64,000 bases of DNA. Origin: Zobellia uliginosa. Its GTDB lineage: Bacteria > Bacteroidota > Bacteroidia > Flavobacteriales > Flavobacteriaceae. The translations under genes and the position numbers were made by a program. Below the pieces are notes generated by a model that was not told the origin of the DNA, ran no database searches, and was given only the letters and a program-made list of their open reading frames with translations. This document shows positions 36,101-45,567 of the stretch, one piece after another. Numbering within the stretch: the stretch's first letter is position 1; each line of letters opens with the position of its first letter. The stretch covers positions 88,747-152,746 of the forward strand of contig NZ_JAHKPY010000001.1 in NCBI RefSeq assembly GCF_018860745.1. The letters run 5' to 3'.

Positions 36101-36125
36101 GGTTACACCATTTGTATTCCTAAAA

Positions 36126-37553
36126 TTAGTTCCAGCCTCCGCCTAAAGCTCGATATACGTTAACTACCGCACTCATTTGCTTTTGCTTGGTTTCTATAAG
36201 CTCTACTTTCGCCTCTAATGCGTCACGTTGTGTAAGCAAAACTTCCATATAATCTGCTCTGGCAGACCTAAAAAGTCGGTTTGAAATATCTATTGATGCT
36301 GTCAAGGCATCAACCTCTTTGGACCTTAGATCATAGCTCTTTTCGAAATTATCTATTTTCGCCAATTGATTTACTACCTCTACATACGCATTCAAAATGG
36401 TCTGTTCATAAGTATAGACCGCTTGCAGCTGCTTAGCACTGGCACCGGTATATGCCGCTTTAATTGCATTTCTATTGATGAGAGGTGCCGTTAATTCACC
36501 AAACACGGAATAGATAAGGGATTCGGGGGTATCCAACAAATACTCCGACTTGAAAGATTGGAAACCGATTCCTGCCGATAGCCCCAAAGACGGGTAAAAT
36601 CTAGCCTTGGCCACCTTTACATCTAGCTTTGCCGCCAATAAATCAAGTTCTGCCTGTTTTACATCCGGACGGTTTGCCAGTAACTCAGAAGGCAGGCCTA
36701 AGTGCACTGTTTCCGGAACCAAGGTTTCAAATCCGTCATAATCCCTAGCTATAGGCTGGGGGTATCGCCCTAACAAGAAATTGATTTCATTTTCCTTTTG
36801 GACGATTTCCTGTTGAATCTCGAACTGTAAACTCTTGGTGTGAAAAACTTCTGCTTCAAACTTTTTAACAGCCAGTTCATTTACTTTTGCCGCTGCTTTT
36901 TGAATTTTTACAATTTTTAAAGCATTGCTCTGAATACCGATGTTCTGCTTCACTATAGCCATTTGATTGTCCAGAGCCAACAACTCATAATATGAATTTG
37001 CTATCTCGGAGATAAGATTGGTTACCATAAAGTTCCGTCCTTCTACCGAAGATAGGTAACGCATAACCGCAGCTTTTTTGGCATTCCTTAACTTATGCCA
37101 AACATCTATCTCCCAATTGGCCCGTGCTTCAAGCAAAAAATCGCCCAAAGGCTCTGGAAATTCCTCTCCAGGACGGATATCGGTATTGGCATCACTTGCC
37201 CCTTGACTAGTGTACCGGCCTACCTTTTCCAATCCGCTACTGGCTTGCAGGTCTACAAACGGAAGATATTCTCCCTTTTTCTCCTTTACCTCACTTTTTG
37301 CCACTGCTATTTCCTGCAGCACAATGTTGAGCTCCTGATTGTTTTGAAGCGCAATTTCAATAAGGGAACTAAGGTGTTCATCCTTAAAATATTCTCTCCA
37401 TTTCACCGAAGCCGTATTGACACTATCATTTGCCGTACCCCCATACTGATCAGGTACAGCAGTATCCGCCTCACGAACGGTTTTAGTGGGTACACATGAG
37501 TGCAATGCAATAATCGCACAAAAGGATACCACAATTTTAGTATGTTTAATCAT
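36126..37553 (-). CDS. TolC/NodT-type outer membrane efflux lipoprotein
   Basis: 475 residues. The lipoprotein signal ends at ALHSC (about Cys19). Two OEP repeats follow, with the family marks LSSLIEIALQNNQELNI and LLANRPDVKQAELDLLAAK and long helices. The trimer forms the outer-membrane channel of an RND pump. Only 3 bp separate it from the pump gene, so it is the last gene of a three-gene operon. Confidence 0.93.
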   Translation of the reverse strand: MIKHTKIVVSFCAIIALHSCVPTKTVREADTAVPDQYGGTANDSVNTASVKWREYFKDEHLSSLIEIALQNNQELNIVLQEIAVAKSEVKEKKGEYLPFVDLQASSGLEKVGRYTSQGASDANTDIRPGEEFPEPLGDFLLEARANWEIDVWHKLRNAKKAAVMRYLSSVEGRNFMVTNLISEIANSYYELLALDNQMAIVKQNIGIQSNALKIVKIQKAAAKVNELAVKKFEAEVFHTKSLQFEIQQEIVQKENEINFLLGRYPQPIARDYDGFETLVPETVHLGLPSELLANRPDVKQAELDLLAAKLDVKVAKARFYPSLGLSAGIGFQSFKSEYLLDTPESLIYSVFGELTAPLINRNAIKAAYTGASAKQLQAVYTYEQTILNAYVEVVNQLAKIDNFEKSYDLRSKEVDALTASIDISNRLFRSARADYMEVLLTQRDALEAKVELIETKQKQMSAVVNVYRALGGGWN

Positions 37554-37556
37554 CTT

Positions 37557-40500
37557 TTAATTTTTTGGATTTTTCTTTCGCGATAGAATTTTTCTAAGCA
37601 TTCTGCGTAACTGACTAACCTCTTCCTGAGAAACACTTTCCTCTTCAGAAGTTCTAATGAAACCTTCCGAAATAGGTTCCGTATTTTCACCTTTGATAAG
37701 AGAACGACCATCGGCCATTTTTGCAAAGACGTAATACAGGCCAGGAATTATCAAAACTCCCAATAACGTGCCCAACAACATACCTCCCATGGCAGAACCA
37801 CCTATGGTTTGGTTTCCTATGGCGCCGGCACCACTTGCTACAATTAAAGGAATTAACCCAGCTACAAAGGCGAATGAAGTCATTAAAATAGGCCTGAAAC
37901 GCATTTTTGCCCCTTCTATAGCCGCATCAAGAATCGTAGCTCCTTCGTTCCTCTTTTGAACCGCAAACTCCACGATTAACACGGCATTTTTACCCAGTAA
38001 GCCCACCAACATAATCAATCCGATCTGCGCATATACATCATTGGCAAGTCCCATAGCCTTTAGGAGCAGGAATGACCCAAATATACCAACGGGAAGAGAT
38101 AGAATCACGGCCAATGGCAATAGAAAGCTTTCATATTGAGCAGCTAAGACCAAGTAAACAAAAATCAGTACTACGATAAATATGTAAACGGAATCATTTC
38201 CTCTGCCCGCTTCATCATAGGAGAGACCTTCCCAAGCAATATCAAAACCATTGGGTAGACTTTCTTCCGCTACTTCACGAATTGCTGTAATGGCATCTCC
38301 ACTGGTATATCCCGGTGCCGGCAAACCTCTAATTGCAGCCGAATTATACAGATTGTAGCGTGTAATCTCATTAGGCCCCAAACGTTTTTCGAGCTTCATA
38401 AAAGACGAATAGGATACCATTTCTCCTTTTTCATTCTTAACAAAAAGCTGTTCAAGGTCAGACGGCATACGCCTATATTCCGGTGCCGCTTGCGTATACA
38501 CCTTAAAGAAACGCCCATATTTTATGAAACCCTGTTCATAGGTACTACCGATTAAAATATTTAGGTTTTCCATAGCTTTGCCAATGGACACCCCTTTTTG
38601 CATGGCCGCCTTATTATCTACCACAAGTTCATACTGAGGGTAATTGGCAGCAAAAAAAGTAAAAAGTCCTGTAAGCTCTTCCCTTTTGCTAAGCGCATCA
38701 ATAAATTCATTGTTTATTCGCTCAAATTCATGATAATCGGTATTATCCGTTTTATCCAAAAGACGCATAGAAAAACCTCCTGAAGAACCAAAACCAGGTA
38801 CTGCTGGCGGTTCAAAAAACTCAATTACAGCCCCAAGGTCCTTGCTTTCCTCTTCAAGCTCTTCCATTACCTCGTGTACGGATTCATGACGTTGTGACCA
38901 AGGTTTTAGATTGATTAGACAGGTTCCTGCATTGGAACCTCGACCTTCGGTCATAATTTCGTAACCGGCTAATGACGATACCGATTCCACTGCATCCATT
39001 TCTTCACATAACGCCTGTAATTTATGGGCTACCTCATTGGTACGCTCCAATGTAGCACCTGGTGGCGTCTGAATAATGGCATATATTGTTCCCTGATCTT
39101 CATTGGGAATAAAACCGGCCGGCAAAGTTTCATTTGTTATGAATATACCTACGCAAAAGGCTATTAACAAACCAAAGGTAACCACACGCCGATTGACGAT
39201 ATATTTCAACACATTTATATATCTACCGGTGAGTTTTTCAAAACCTCTATTGAACCAATCTATAAACTTGTCAACAAGTGATTTCTTTCTTTTTTCACCG
39301 TGATTATTTTTCAATATCATGGCACATAATACCGGTGTAAGCGTAAGTGCTACAACAGCCGAAATAATAATGGAACCCGCCATGGTAATACTAAACTGGC
39401 GATAAAACACCCCAACAGGACCGGTCATAAAAGAGATAGGCACAAATACAGAAACCATTACCATGGTAATAGCTATAATAGCTCCCCCAATTTCGCCAAT
39501 CACCTGTTTGACCGCTTCATACGGCTTTAGATGTTCTTCCTCCATCTTGGCATGGACCGCCTCCACAACAACAATGGCATCATCCACTACAATACCAATC
39601 GCCAAAACCAGGGCAAAGAGAGTTATTAAGTTAATGGACAGTCCAAAGAGCTGCATTACAAAAAATGCCCCTATCAAAGATACAGGTACGGCAATTATAG
39701 GAATAAGAGTAGAACGCCAGTCTCCTAAGAAAAGAAACACAACGATTGCCACCAAAATAAAGGCATCACGCAACGTATGAACAACCTGTTCTATAGAAGC
39801 ATCTAAAAAGTTGGATACATCATAACTAATTTGGTAATCAATGCCAGGAGGCAAGTTTTCTTTGAGTTCCCTTAATTTATCTTTTACGGAATCAATAACA
39901 TCACTGGCGTTACTCCCAAAAGTCTGCTTAAGAACTATAGATGCCGATGGCTTTCCATCTAAATTGGAGTATATGTCAAAAAATTCGCTTCCTAATTCTA
40001 CTTCTGCAATATCGCTTAAAGTGAGTATCTCCCCGTCTTCATTGGACTTTATAATTATATCCTTGTACTGATCGGCCTCGTTATACCGGCCCTCATAGGT
40101 AAGAACATATTCCAACGCCTGGGATTTTTTTCCCGAACTACGTCCTAAACGCCCCGGCCTAGCAATTACGCTTTGCTCATCCATGGCTTCAAGAACTTCC
40201 TCTGCGGAAATATTATAGGCGCGCATACGATCCGGTTTCAACCAAACCCGCATGGCATACTTTCTACTTCCCAGTATTTTAGCACTGGCAACACCGGTTA
40301 TACGTTGAAGCTCCGGTACTATTTTTGTATAAGCATAGTTGTACAAAAACTTTTCATCGTTCTTTTTAGAGGAACTAAAAAGGTTGACATACATTAACAT
40401 ACTAGGTTGCACCGGGGTAATAATTACTCCTTCTCTCTGTACCAATGGAGGCAGAAGAGGCATCACCTGATCAACCCTGGTTTTTACCCTGACTACCGCT

Positions 40501-40805
40501 TCATTTGGATCGGTTCCTGGTTCAAAGATGATACGGAGAGTTCCCTCCCCCGCACTGGTGGCATCGGAAGCAATATAGCGCATATCCTGTACGCCGTTAA
40601 TTGCCGTTTCAATTGGAATTAAAGTGGATTTCACCAGTACATCTGCACTTGCTCCTGGGTATGCTATAAAAATATTAACTGTGGTAGGAGCAATTTGCGG
40701 AAACTGTGATATAGGTAATTGTTTAATGGACAAGAGCCCCACAAAAACAATAATTACCGAAATTACAATAGCCAGAACTGGCCGTTTTATAAATTTACTG
40801 AACAT
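37557..40805 (-). CDS. RND multidrug efflux pump, HAE1 (AcrB-like) family
   Basis: 1082 residues, 12 membrane helices and two large periplasmic loops. It begins MFSKFIKRPVLAIVIS. The proton relay is intact: the Asp pair in GIVVDDAIVVVEAV (helix 4) and Lys in GLLGKNAVLIVEFA (helix 10). The C-terminal tail (about 60 residues) is polar, longer than in AcrB. Substrates are probably hydrophobic compounds, bile-like agents or antibiotics. Confidence 0.96.
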   Translation of the reverse strand: MFSKFIKRPVLAIVISVIIVFVGLLSIKQLPISQFPQIAPTTVNIFIAYPGASADVLVKSTLIPIETAINGVQDMRYIASDATSAGEGTLRIIFEPGTDPNEAVVRVKTRVDQVMPLLPPLVQREGVIITPVQPSMLMYVNLFSSSKKNDEKFLYNYAYTKIVPELQRITGVASAKILGSRKYAMRVWLKPDRMRAYNISAEEVLEAMDEQSVIARPGRLGRSSGKKSQALEYVLTYEGRYNEADQYKDIIIKSNEDGEILTLSDIAEVELGSEFFDIYSNLDGKPSASIVLKQTFGSNASDVIDSVKDKLRELKENLPPGIDYQISYDVSNFLDASIEQVVHTLRDAFILVAIVVFLFLGDWRSTLIPIIAVPVSLIGAFFVMQLFGLSINLITLFALVLAIGIVVDDAIVVVEAVHAKMEEEHLKPYEAVKQVIGEIGGAIIAITMVMVSVFVPISFMTGPVGVFYRQFSITMAGSIIISAVVALTLTPVLCAMILKNNHGEKRKKSLVDKFIDWFNRGFEKLTGRYINVLKYIVNRRVVTFGLLIAFCVGIFITNETLPAGFIPNEDQGTIYAIIQTPPGATLERTNEVAHKLQALCEEMDAVESVSSLAGYEIMTEGRGSNAGTCLINLKPWSQRHESVHEVMEELEEESKDLGAVIEFFEPPAVPGFGSSGGFSMRLLDKTDNTDYHEFERINNEFIDALSKREELTGLFTFFAANYPQYELVVDNKAAMQKGVSIGKAMENLNILIGSTYEQGFIKYGRFFKVYTQAAPEYRRMPSDLEQLFVKNEKGEMVSYSSFMKLEKRLGPNEITRYNLYNSAAIRGLPAPGYTSGDAITAIREVAEESLPNGFDIAWEGLSYDEAGRGNDSVYIFIVVLIFVYLVLAAQYESFLLPLAVILSLPVGIFGSFLLLKAMGLANDVYAQIGLIMLVGLLGKNAVLIVEFAVQKRNEGATILDAAIEGAKMRFRPILMTSFAFVAGLIPLIVASGAGAIGNQTIGGSAMGGMLLGTLLGVLIIPGLYYVFAKMADGRSLIKGENTEPISEGFIRTSEEESVSQEEVSQLRRMLRKILSRKKNPKN

Positions 40806-40829
40806 ATTTTTGGTATTTAAGGTTGGGGA

Positions 40830-41912
40830 TTACTCTGCATAGAGATCAAGAAGAGCCAATTGTTTTTTGGGCGCCATGAAATCCGGCTCTATGTGACTAC
40901 CTTCCTTTACCAATCTGATACCTTCAAGTAAAACTTTATCGTTTTTAGATAATCCTTCTTGTACAACAAACAAGTGCGGTAATTCCGAGCTAACGGTCAC
41001 TTCTTTTCTATGGACTATATTACTCTCGTCCACCACAAAAACAAATTTCTTATCAAGAACTTCAAACGTAGCTTTTTGTGGAATAATCATAACATCCTTT
41101 AGCGGTAATTTCATTAATATACTACCTGTTTCCCCGTGACGCAAAAGTCCTTTTGGATTAGGGAAGGTGGCTCTAAAGGCTATATTCCCAGTCTCATTAT
41201 TGAACTCGCCCTCAATGGTTTCCACTATTCCTTCTTGGTCAAACTTTTGATTGTTGGCCATCAGCAGCTCTACACCTATTTTATCTTCAGAATTACCATT
41301 AAGTGCATAGTTTAAATACTCCGCTTCGGAAACATTAAAATAGACCCACATTTTGCTATTATCCGATAGAGAAGTTAGAAGTTCTCCTTCATCCAAAAGA
41401 CTACCCTCCCTTACCAGAAGGTGATCGATTATCCCATCAAAGGGTGCCCTGATATCCGTAAAACCCAAATGTGTTTGGGCCATGGCCACCTCTGCTTTTG
41501 CTTTTTCATATTTGGCCTTGCTCATGGCAAGCTCATTGGGGGAAACTACGTCGCTATCCGCCAGTAGCTGCGTATTCTTATATTCAATTTTAGCCACCTC
41601 TGCTTCGGCATCAGCTCTTTGCAGCTCTGACTTATAGACTTTGTCCATAATTTTAAACATAGGTTGGTCCTTTTTAACGTGTTGGCCTTCATCTACAAAA
41701 ATGGTTTGTAAATACCCTTTTTCCAGGGCTCTAAGTTCTATATTCCTGTATGAATGTATTTGGCAAACGTAATTTTTGGTTATGACCGTATCCATCAATA
41801 TAGGATTGGTAACCAGATACTTTGCCTCTTTTTCCTTGTGTTTCTTTTCTGATTGACAACTTGAGTGAAACAATAGCGCAGACAAGCTTATGAGCATAAA
41901 AATTCTTCTCAT
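40830..41912 (-). CDS. RND efflux periplasmic adaptor (membrane fusion protein)
   Basis: 360 residues with a lipoprotein signal (LFHSSC, about Cys19). The family order is a barrel-sandwich half (LRALEKGYLQTIFVDEGQHV), a short helical hairpin, the second lipoyl half (IRAPFDGIIDHLLVREGSL) and beta-barrel parts. It joins the pump to the TolC-like channel. It is first in the operon, 24 bp before the pump gene. No TetR or other local repressor gene is seen on either side. Confidence 0.94.
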   Translation of the reverse strand: MRRIFMLISLSALLFHSSCQSEKKHKEKEAKYLVTNPILMDTVITKNYVCQIHSYRNIELRALEKGYLQTIFVDEGQHVKKDQPMFKIMDKVYKSELQRADAEAEVAKIEYKNTQLLADSDVVSPNELAMSKAKYEKAKAEVAMAQTHLGFTDIRAPFDGIIDHLLVREGSLLDEGELLTSLSDNSKMWVYFNVSEAEYLNYALNGNSEDKIGVELLMANNQKFDQEGIVETIEGEFNNETGNIAFRATFPNPKGLLRHGETGSILMKLPLKDVMIIPQKATFEVLDKKFVFVVDESNIVHRKEVTVSSELPHLFVVQEGLSKNDKVLLEGIRLVKEGSHIEPDFMAPKKQLALLDLYAE

Positions 41913-42055
41913 TACTTAATATTTTAGTTTTGATAATGGTTTATGTTGATGCTTTAAAACATCATTGAAGTGTTTTTTCTAATGCCGTATATTCCGCTCG
42001 GCACTAAAAAAAGAAAAGTCCGACATAATGGAATTTGCCGAACTGAATTTAAGAA

Positions 42056-42490
42056 TCACAGCTGTAGAACGCTGAACATAAGGTGAAGTGTCTTATACGT
42101 AGACAGATAAGTAAAATGTTGATAAAAGGAAAACTGATTCTTGATCAGGTGATAGAAATACCCTGATTGGTAAAATGTGGAAAGTAAGTTTAGTGAGGTA
42201 TACTCCTTTAACTGTTTTTCAGAAAGCGTAGATTCGCTTTCCTCTTCTTCCTCTTCCTCTTGCTCATCCGTAATTTCAATTTTACTGTTGTGCTGTTTTT
42301 CAGACGAAGACGACTTTAATCCAGACGGAATGTACTGCTCCGGAATAACTGTTGTAGTATTGCCTTCGGTTTGATGCCCTAAAGTTATAGATGTGAAATT
42401 ACCATAAACTGTATTAGCGGCTGCTTCGCTACAAACACCTAAAAGCAGAATACTTAGAGATAAAAAATATTTTAAGCATCTTTTTTTCAT
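42056..42490 (-). CDS. Unknown secreted protein upstream of the efflux operon
   Basis: 144 residues with a clear signal peptide (LSILLLGVCSEAAAN). Its middle has an acidic run of seven consecutive Glu after DEQ. The C-terminal 55 residues are aromatic and hydrophobic (Tyr, Phe, His and Leu rich). It lies on the same strand 143 bp before the adaptor gene and may be co-regulated. I recognise no domain. The alternative of a shadow frame is unlikely because of the coherent signal peptide and composition. Confidence 0.55.
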   Translation of the reverse strand: MKKRCLKYFLSLSILLLGVCSEAAANTVYGNFTSITLGHQTEGNTTTVIPEQYIPSGLKSSSSEKQHNSKIEITDEQEEEEEEESESTLSEKQLKEYTSLNLLSTFYQSGYFYHLIKNQFSFYQHFTYLSTYKTLHLMFSVLQL

Positions 42491-42609
42491 CTGGTAGCAA
42501 AACTAATTCAGACTCTTAATTTGCCCACACTATATCATCTTAAATCTTTGTTAATGCCTTCATTTTTTTTCTGATCAACAGAATCTCCCTGAATATATAT
42601 AACAAAAGA

Positions 42610-42631
42610 GAACCAAAAGGTTCGTTTTTTT
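42610..42631 (+). terminator. Small hairpin with T-run before DUF1569 gene
   Basis: Stem gaacc / ggttc with loop aaaa and a T-run, on the plus strand. No plus-strand gene ends just upstream, so it could be an attenuator or chance. Confidence 0.3.
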
Positions 42632-42687
42632 AATATCTTTCCATCAGGTCTAAAAAGGCCAAAGCCATCCTAAAAACCATAGGTAGT

Positions 42688-43140
42688 ATGAAAAATGTAT
42701 TTGACCAAAATGATGTAAGCGAACTAATTTCTCGTATCAACAATCTAAATTCCAATAGCGCTAATTTATGGGGTAAGATGAATGTAGGCCAAATGATGGC
42801 ACACTGCAATGTTGCGTATGACATGACTTATACGGACAAATACCCAAAACCTACAGGTTTCAAAAAATTTATGATTAAACTTTTGGCCAAGAATGCTGTT
42901 GTTGGACCTAAACCTTATAATAAAAATGGTCGTACCGCACCAGAATTTCTAATTACGGACCAACGAGATTTTGAATCTGAAAAGCAAAAACTTATCGCCC
43001 ATTTAGAAAAAACGCAGCAGTTAGGCTCTGCACATTTTCAAAATAAAGAATCCCATGCCTTTGGACCTCTAACTACTCAAGAATGGAACGTGCTTTTTTA
43101 TAAGCATTTAGATCATCATCTTCGTCAATTTAATGTTTGA
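42688..43140 (+). CDS. DUF1569 (DinB-like) protein
   Basis: 150 residues, all helical, no signal peptide. The pattern WGKMNVGQMMAHCNVAYDM and FGPLTTQEWNVLFYKHLDHHLRQF follows DUF1569, a branch of the DinB/YfiT four-helix family. The His residues in MAHC and DHHLRQF are positioned like the metal ligands of DinB proteins. The function is unknown. Confidence 0.85.
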   Translation: MKNVFDQNDVSELISRINNLNSNSANLWGKMNVGQMMAHCNVAYDMTYTDKYPKPTGFKKFMIKLLAKNAVVGPKPYNKNGRTAPEFLITDQRDFESEKQKLIAHLEKTQQLGSAHFQNKESHAFGPLTTQEWNVLFYKHLDHHLRQFNV

Positions 43141-43274
43141 CCTACTTTTAATAGAAGTTTCTTTAAATCAAATTATTACACTCAATATCTGTACATTACA
43201 TTGATTTCAGATGCTCTCAACGGACATGAAACTTTGTTTTTCACTATCTTTTCACCGACTAAAACAACTCAACT

Positions 43275-44000
43275 ATGTTTATTTACCTATTTGAATTTAT
43301 CGGAACCGCTTTGCTTATTCTTATTGGCAATGGCGTTGTTGCCAATCTAGTTTTGAAAGAAACGAAAGGTCCTGATACGGGCTGGACGGGAATTTCATTG
43401 GCATGGGGTATTGCCGTTTTTATAGGTGTTTACGTAAGTGCCGATGTTAGTTCTGCTCATTTAAACCCTGCCGTTACACTGGCCTTGGCTACAGCCGGAA
43501 AATTTAGTTGGGGATTAGTACCTGGCTATATGTTAGCTCAAATTTTAGGAGCTATGATGGGGAATTTTATGGTTTGGCTCTCCTATAAAAAACATTATGA
43601 TGCCACGGAAGACCAAGGTGCTATATTAGCTACTTTTTGTACGGGACCTGCCATTCGTAGTCCGTTTTGGAACTTTGTTACCGAAGCTATCGGAACTTTT
43701 ACTTTGGTGTTTGGGGTTTTCTTTATTGCCGGTGGTTCTTTTGGCGGAGAAGCAATTTCTCTTGGTTCTTTAGATGCCTTACCGGTAGCACTACTGGTAA
43801 TGGGTATAGGTTTTGGTATTGGAGGCCCAACCGGTTACGCCATTAACCCTGCTCGTGATTTTGGTCCTAGATTATTACATTCTATATTACCCATAAAAGG
43901 AAAAGGCAACAGTGATTGGGGATACGCATGGATTCCTATTGTAGCTCCTTTGTTTGGGGCTTTTGTAGCCGCTTTGGCTTACCTTGCTCTTTCTATATAA
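43275..44000 (+). CDS. MIP family aquaglyceroporin (GlpF-like)
   Basis: 241 residues, six helices plus two half-helices. Both NPA boxes are present: AHLNPAVTLA (about residue 63) and GYAINPARDFGPR. The Asp after the second NPA-Arg (NPARD) is typical for glycerol facilitators rather than strict water channels. It is 18 bp upstream of an esterase gene, on the same strand. No glycerol kinase gene lies beside it. Confidence 0.94.
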   Translation: MFIYLFEFIGTALLILIGNGVVANLVLKETKGPDTGWTGISLAWGIAVFIGVYVSADVSSAHLNPAVTLALATAGKFSWGLVPGYMLAQILGAMMGNFMVWLSYKKHYDATEDQGAILATFCTGPAIRSPFWNFVTEAIGTFTLVFGVFFIAGGSFGGEAISLGSLDALPVALLVMGIGFGIGGPTGYAINPARDFGPRLLHSILPIKGKGNSDWGYAWIPIVAPLFGAFVAALAYLALSI

Positions 44001-44018
44001 AAATAAAAAGTTGGTCCT

Positions 44019-44894
44019 ATGAAAAAAATCAGTCTTTTACTTTTGGCCTATATCCAGGTTGGAATTGCTCAAGAATTTATTGAAATACCCTATGAGGAAA
44101 GTGCTAATGTAACTTGGGCACATGAAGAAAAGCAGTATTTTTCAGAGGTATGGAAAACAGATGTGGTGACTAATGTTTCCGTTCCCACACTCCAAGTTTT
44201 TCAACCTAAAAACCCTAACGGTACCTCTGTGATTATCGCACCCGGCGGTGGTCTTTATGCCCTAAGTATAGTTAGTGAAGGCAGAAGTGTTGCCAAGTGG
44301 CTGTCAGAGAGAGGTATTACCGCCTTCGTATTAAAATATAGATTGGTGCCTACCGAAGAAGATGGCGTACAAGAAATTACCGAAGAAGGTGCTAAGAATC
44401 CTTCTCGTATAATCGAAAGAGTCGCTCCCGTTATGCCATTATCCATTGCAGATGGACTATCTGCCATCTCCTATGTTAGGGAAAATGCAGAAAAATATAA
44501 ACTAGACCCCAATAAGATTGGCTTTATGGGCTTTTCAGCAGGAGGTGCGGTAACTATGGGCGTTGCCTATAATTATACAGAAAACAATCGCCCTAACTTT
44601 TTAGTTCCCGTATATGCATGGACCAGTGCTTACCCTGTTCAAGAAGCTCCAAAAAATCCTCCAAAAATGTTAGTAGTCTGTGCTACTGATGACCCGCTAG
44701 GACTTGCTCCGGGAAGCATTGAAATTTACAACTCATGGGTGAATGCCGGCAAACTTCCTGAATTACACATGTATGCGAAAGGCGGTCATGGATTTGGTAT
44801 GATAAAACAAGGTTTGCCCTCAGATAATTGGATTCAGCGCTTTTACGATTGGTCCGTTGCGGAAGGAATCACATCAATAACAAAATCAGAATAA
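44019..44894 (+). CDS. Secreted alpha/beta hydrolase, carbohydrate-esterase-like
   Basis: 291 residues with a signal peptide (about 18 residues, ending IAQ). The fold is that of BD-FAE/acetyl-xylan-esterase-like hydrolases: oxyanion region APGGGLYALS, nucleophile Ser173 in GFSAGGA, Asp in CATDDPLG and His in KGGHGFGM. It probably deacylates plant or algal polysaccharides or oligosaccharides. Its stop adjoins the SGNH gene start without a gap, and a GH20 follows, forming a small carbohydrate-degradation group. Confidence 0.85.
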   Translation: MKKISLLLLAYIQVGIAQEFIEIPYEESANVTWAHEEKQYFSEVWKTDVVTNVSVPTLQVFQPKNPNGTSVIIAPGGGLYALSIVSEGRSVAKWLSERGITAFVLKYRLVPTEEDGVQEITEEGAKNPSRIIERVAPVMPLSIADGLSAISYVRENAEKYKLDPNKIGFMGFSAGGAVTMGVAYNYTENNRPNFLVPVYAWTSAYPVQEAPKNPPKMLVVCATDDPLGLAPGSIEIYNSWVNAGKLPELHMYAKGGHGFGMIKQGLPSDNWIQRFYDWSVAEGITSITKSE

Positions 44895-45533
44895 ATGAGA
44901 ATCTATATAATCATATTTTTATTAACCGGACTTATAGCTAATGCACAAAGTTCTTTTACCCAAGAGGTAGCAGCAATTACTCAAAAATACGATTCACTTT
45001 ATGATGCTTCAAGAGAAAGTATAGTTTTTACGGGCAGTTCAAGCATACGCGTTTGGAATGATTTGCAGGAACGTTTTCCTGATCACCAAGTTATCAATTC
45101 AGGTTTTGGAGGCTCACAAGCGGTAGATTTGCTTCAATTCACTAACGACCTCATTCTAAATTACCAGCCTAAAAAGGTGTTTATTTATGAAGGCGATAAT
45201 GACATTCAAAGTAAAAAAAGACCAAAAGAAATTATAAGTACTATATCTCAAATACGAGATTTAATTTTTGAAAACAATCCGCAGACAGAAATTGTATTCA
45301 TTTCAGCAAAACCAAGTATTTCTCGTTGGAAGCTGAGAAGAAAATATAAGAGACTGAATCGGAAAATGGAAAAAATGACCCTAACGGACGGAAGATTGAA
45401 ATATGTTGACGTTTGGAAACCTATGCTTGAAGGCAGAAAAGTAAAACAGGATATTTTTGTTTCAGACGGTCTACATATGAATTCAAAAGGGTACGAAATA
45501 TGGTACACCGAATTGAAAAATCATGTAAATTAG
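44895..45533 (+). CDS. Secreted SGNH/GDSL hydrolase
   Basis: 212 residues with a signal peptide ending NAQS. All four catalytic blocks are visible: Ser in FTGSSSIRVW, Gly in GFGGSQ, Asn in EGDNDI, and Asp/His in SDGLHMN. The family removes acyl groups, commonly acetyl, from polysaccharides or lipids. It begins right after the upstream esterase, so the two are translationally coupled. Confidence 0.9.
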   Translation: MRIYIIIFLLTGLIANAQSSFTQEVAAITQKYDSLYDASRESIVFTGSSSIRVWNDLQERFPDHQVINSGFGGSQAVDLLQFTNDLILNYQPKKVFIYEGDNDIQSKKRPKEIISTISQIRDLIFENNPQTEIVFISAKPSISRWKLRRKYKRLNRKMEKMTLTDGRLKYVDVWKPMLEGRKVKQDIFVSDGLHMNSKGYEIWYTELKNHVN

Positions 45534-45567
45534 GTATTCAAATTTCCCAACTCTAAATAATTACTAG

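Noticed and set aside
38598..40842. Plus-strand frames opposite the RND pump and adaptor
   Set aside because: They are antisense to strongly conserved pump sequence and show no protein-like features.
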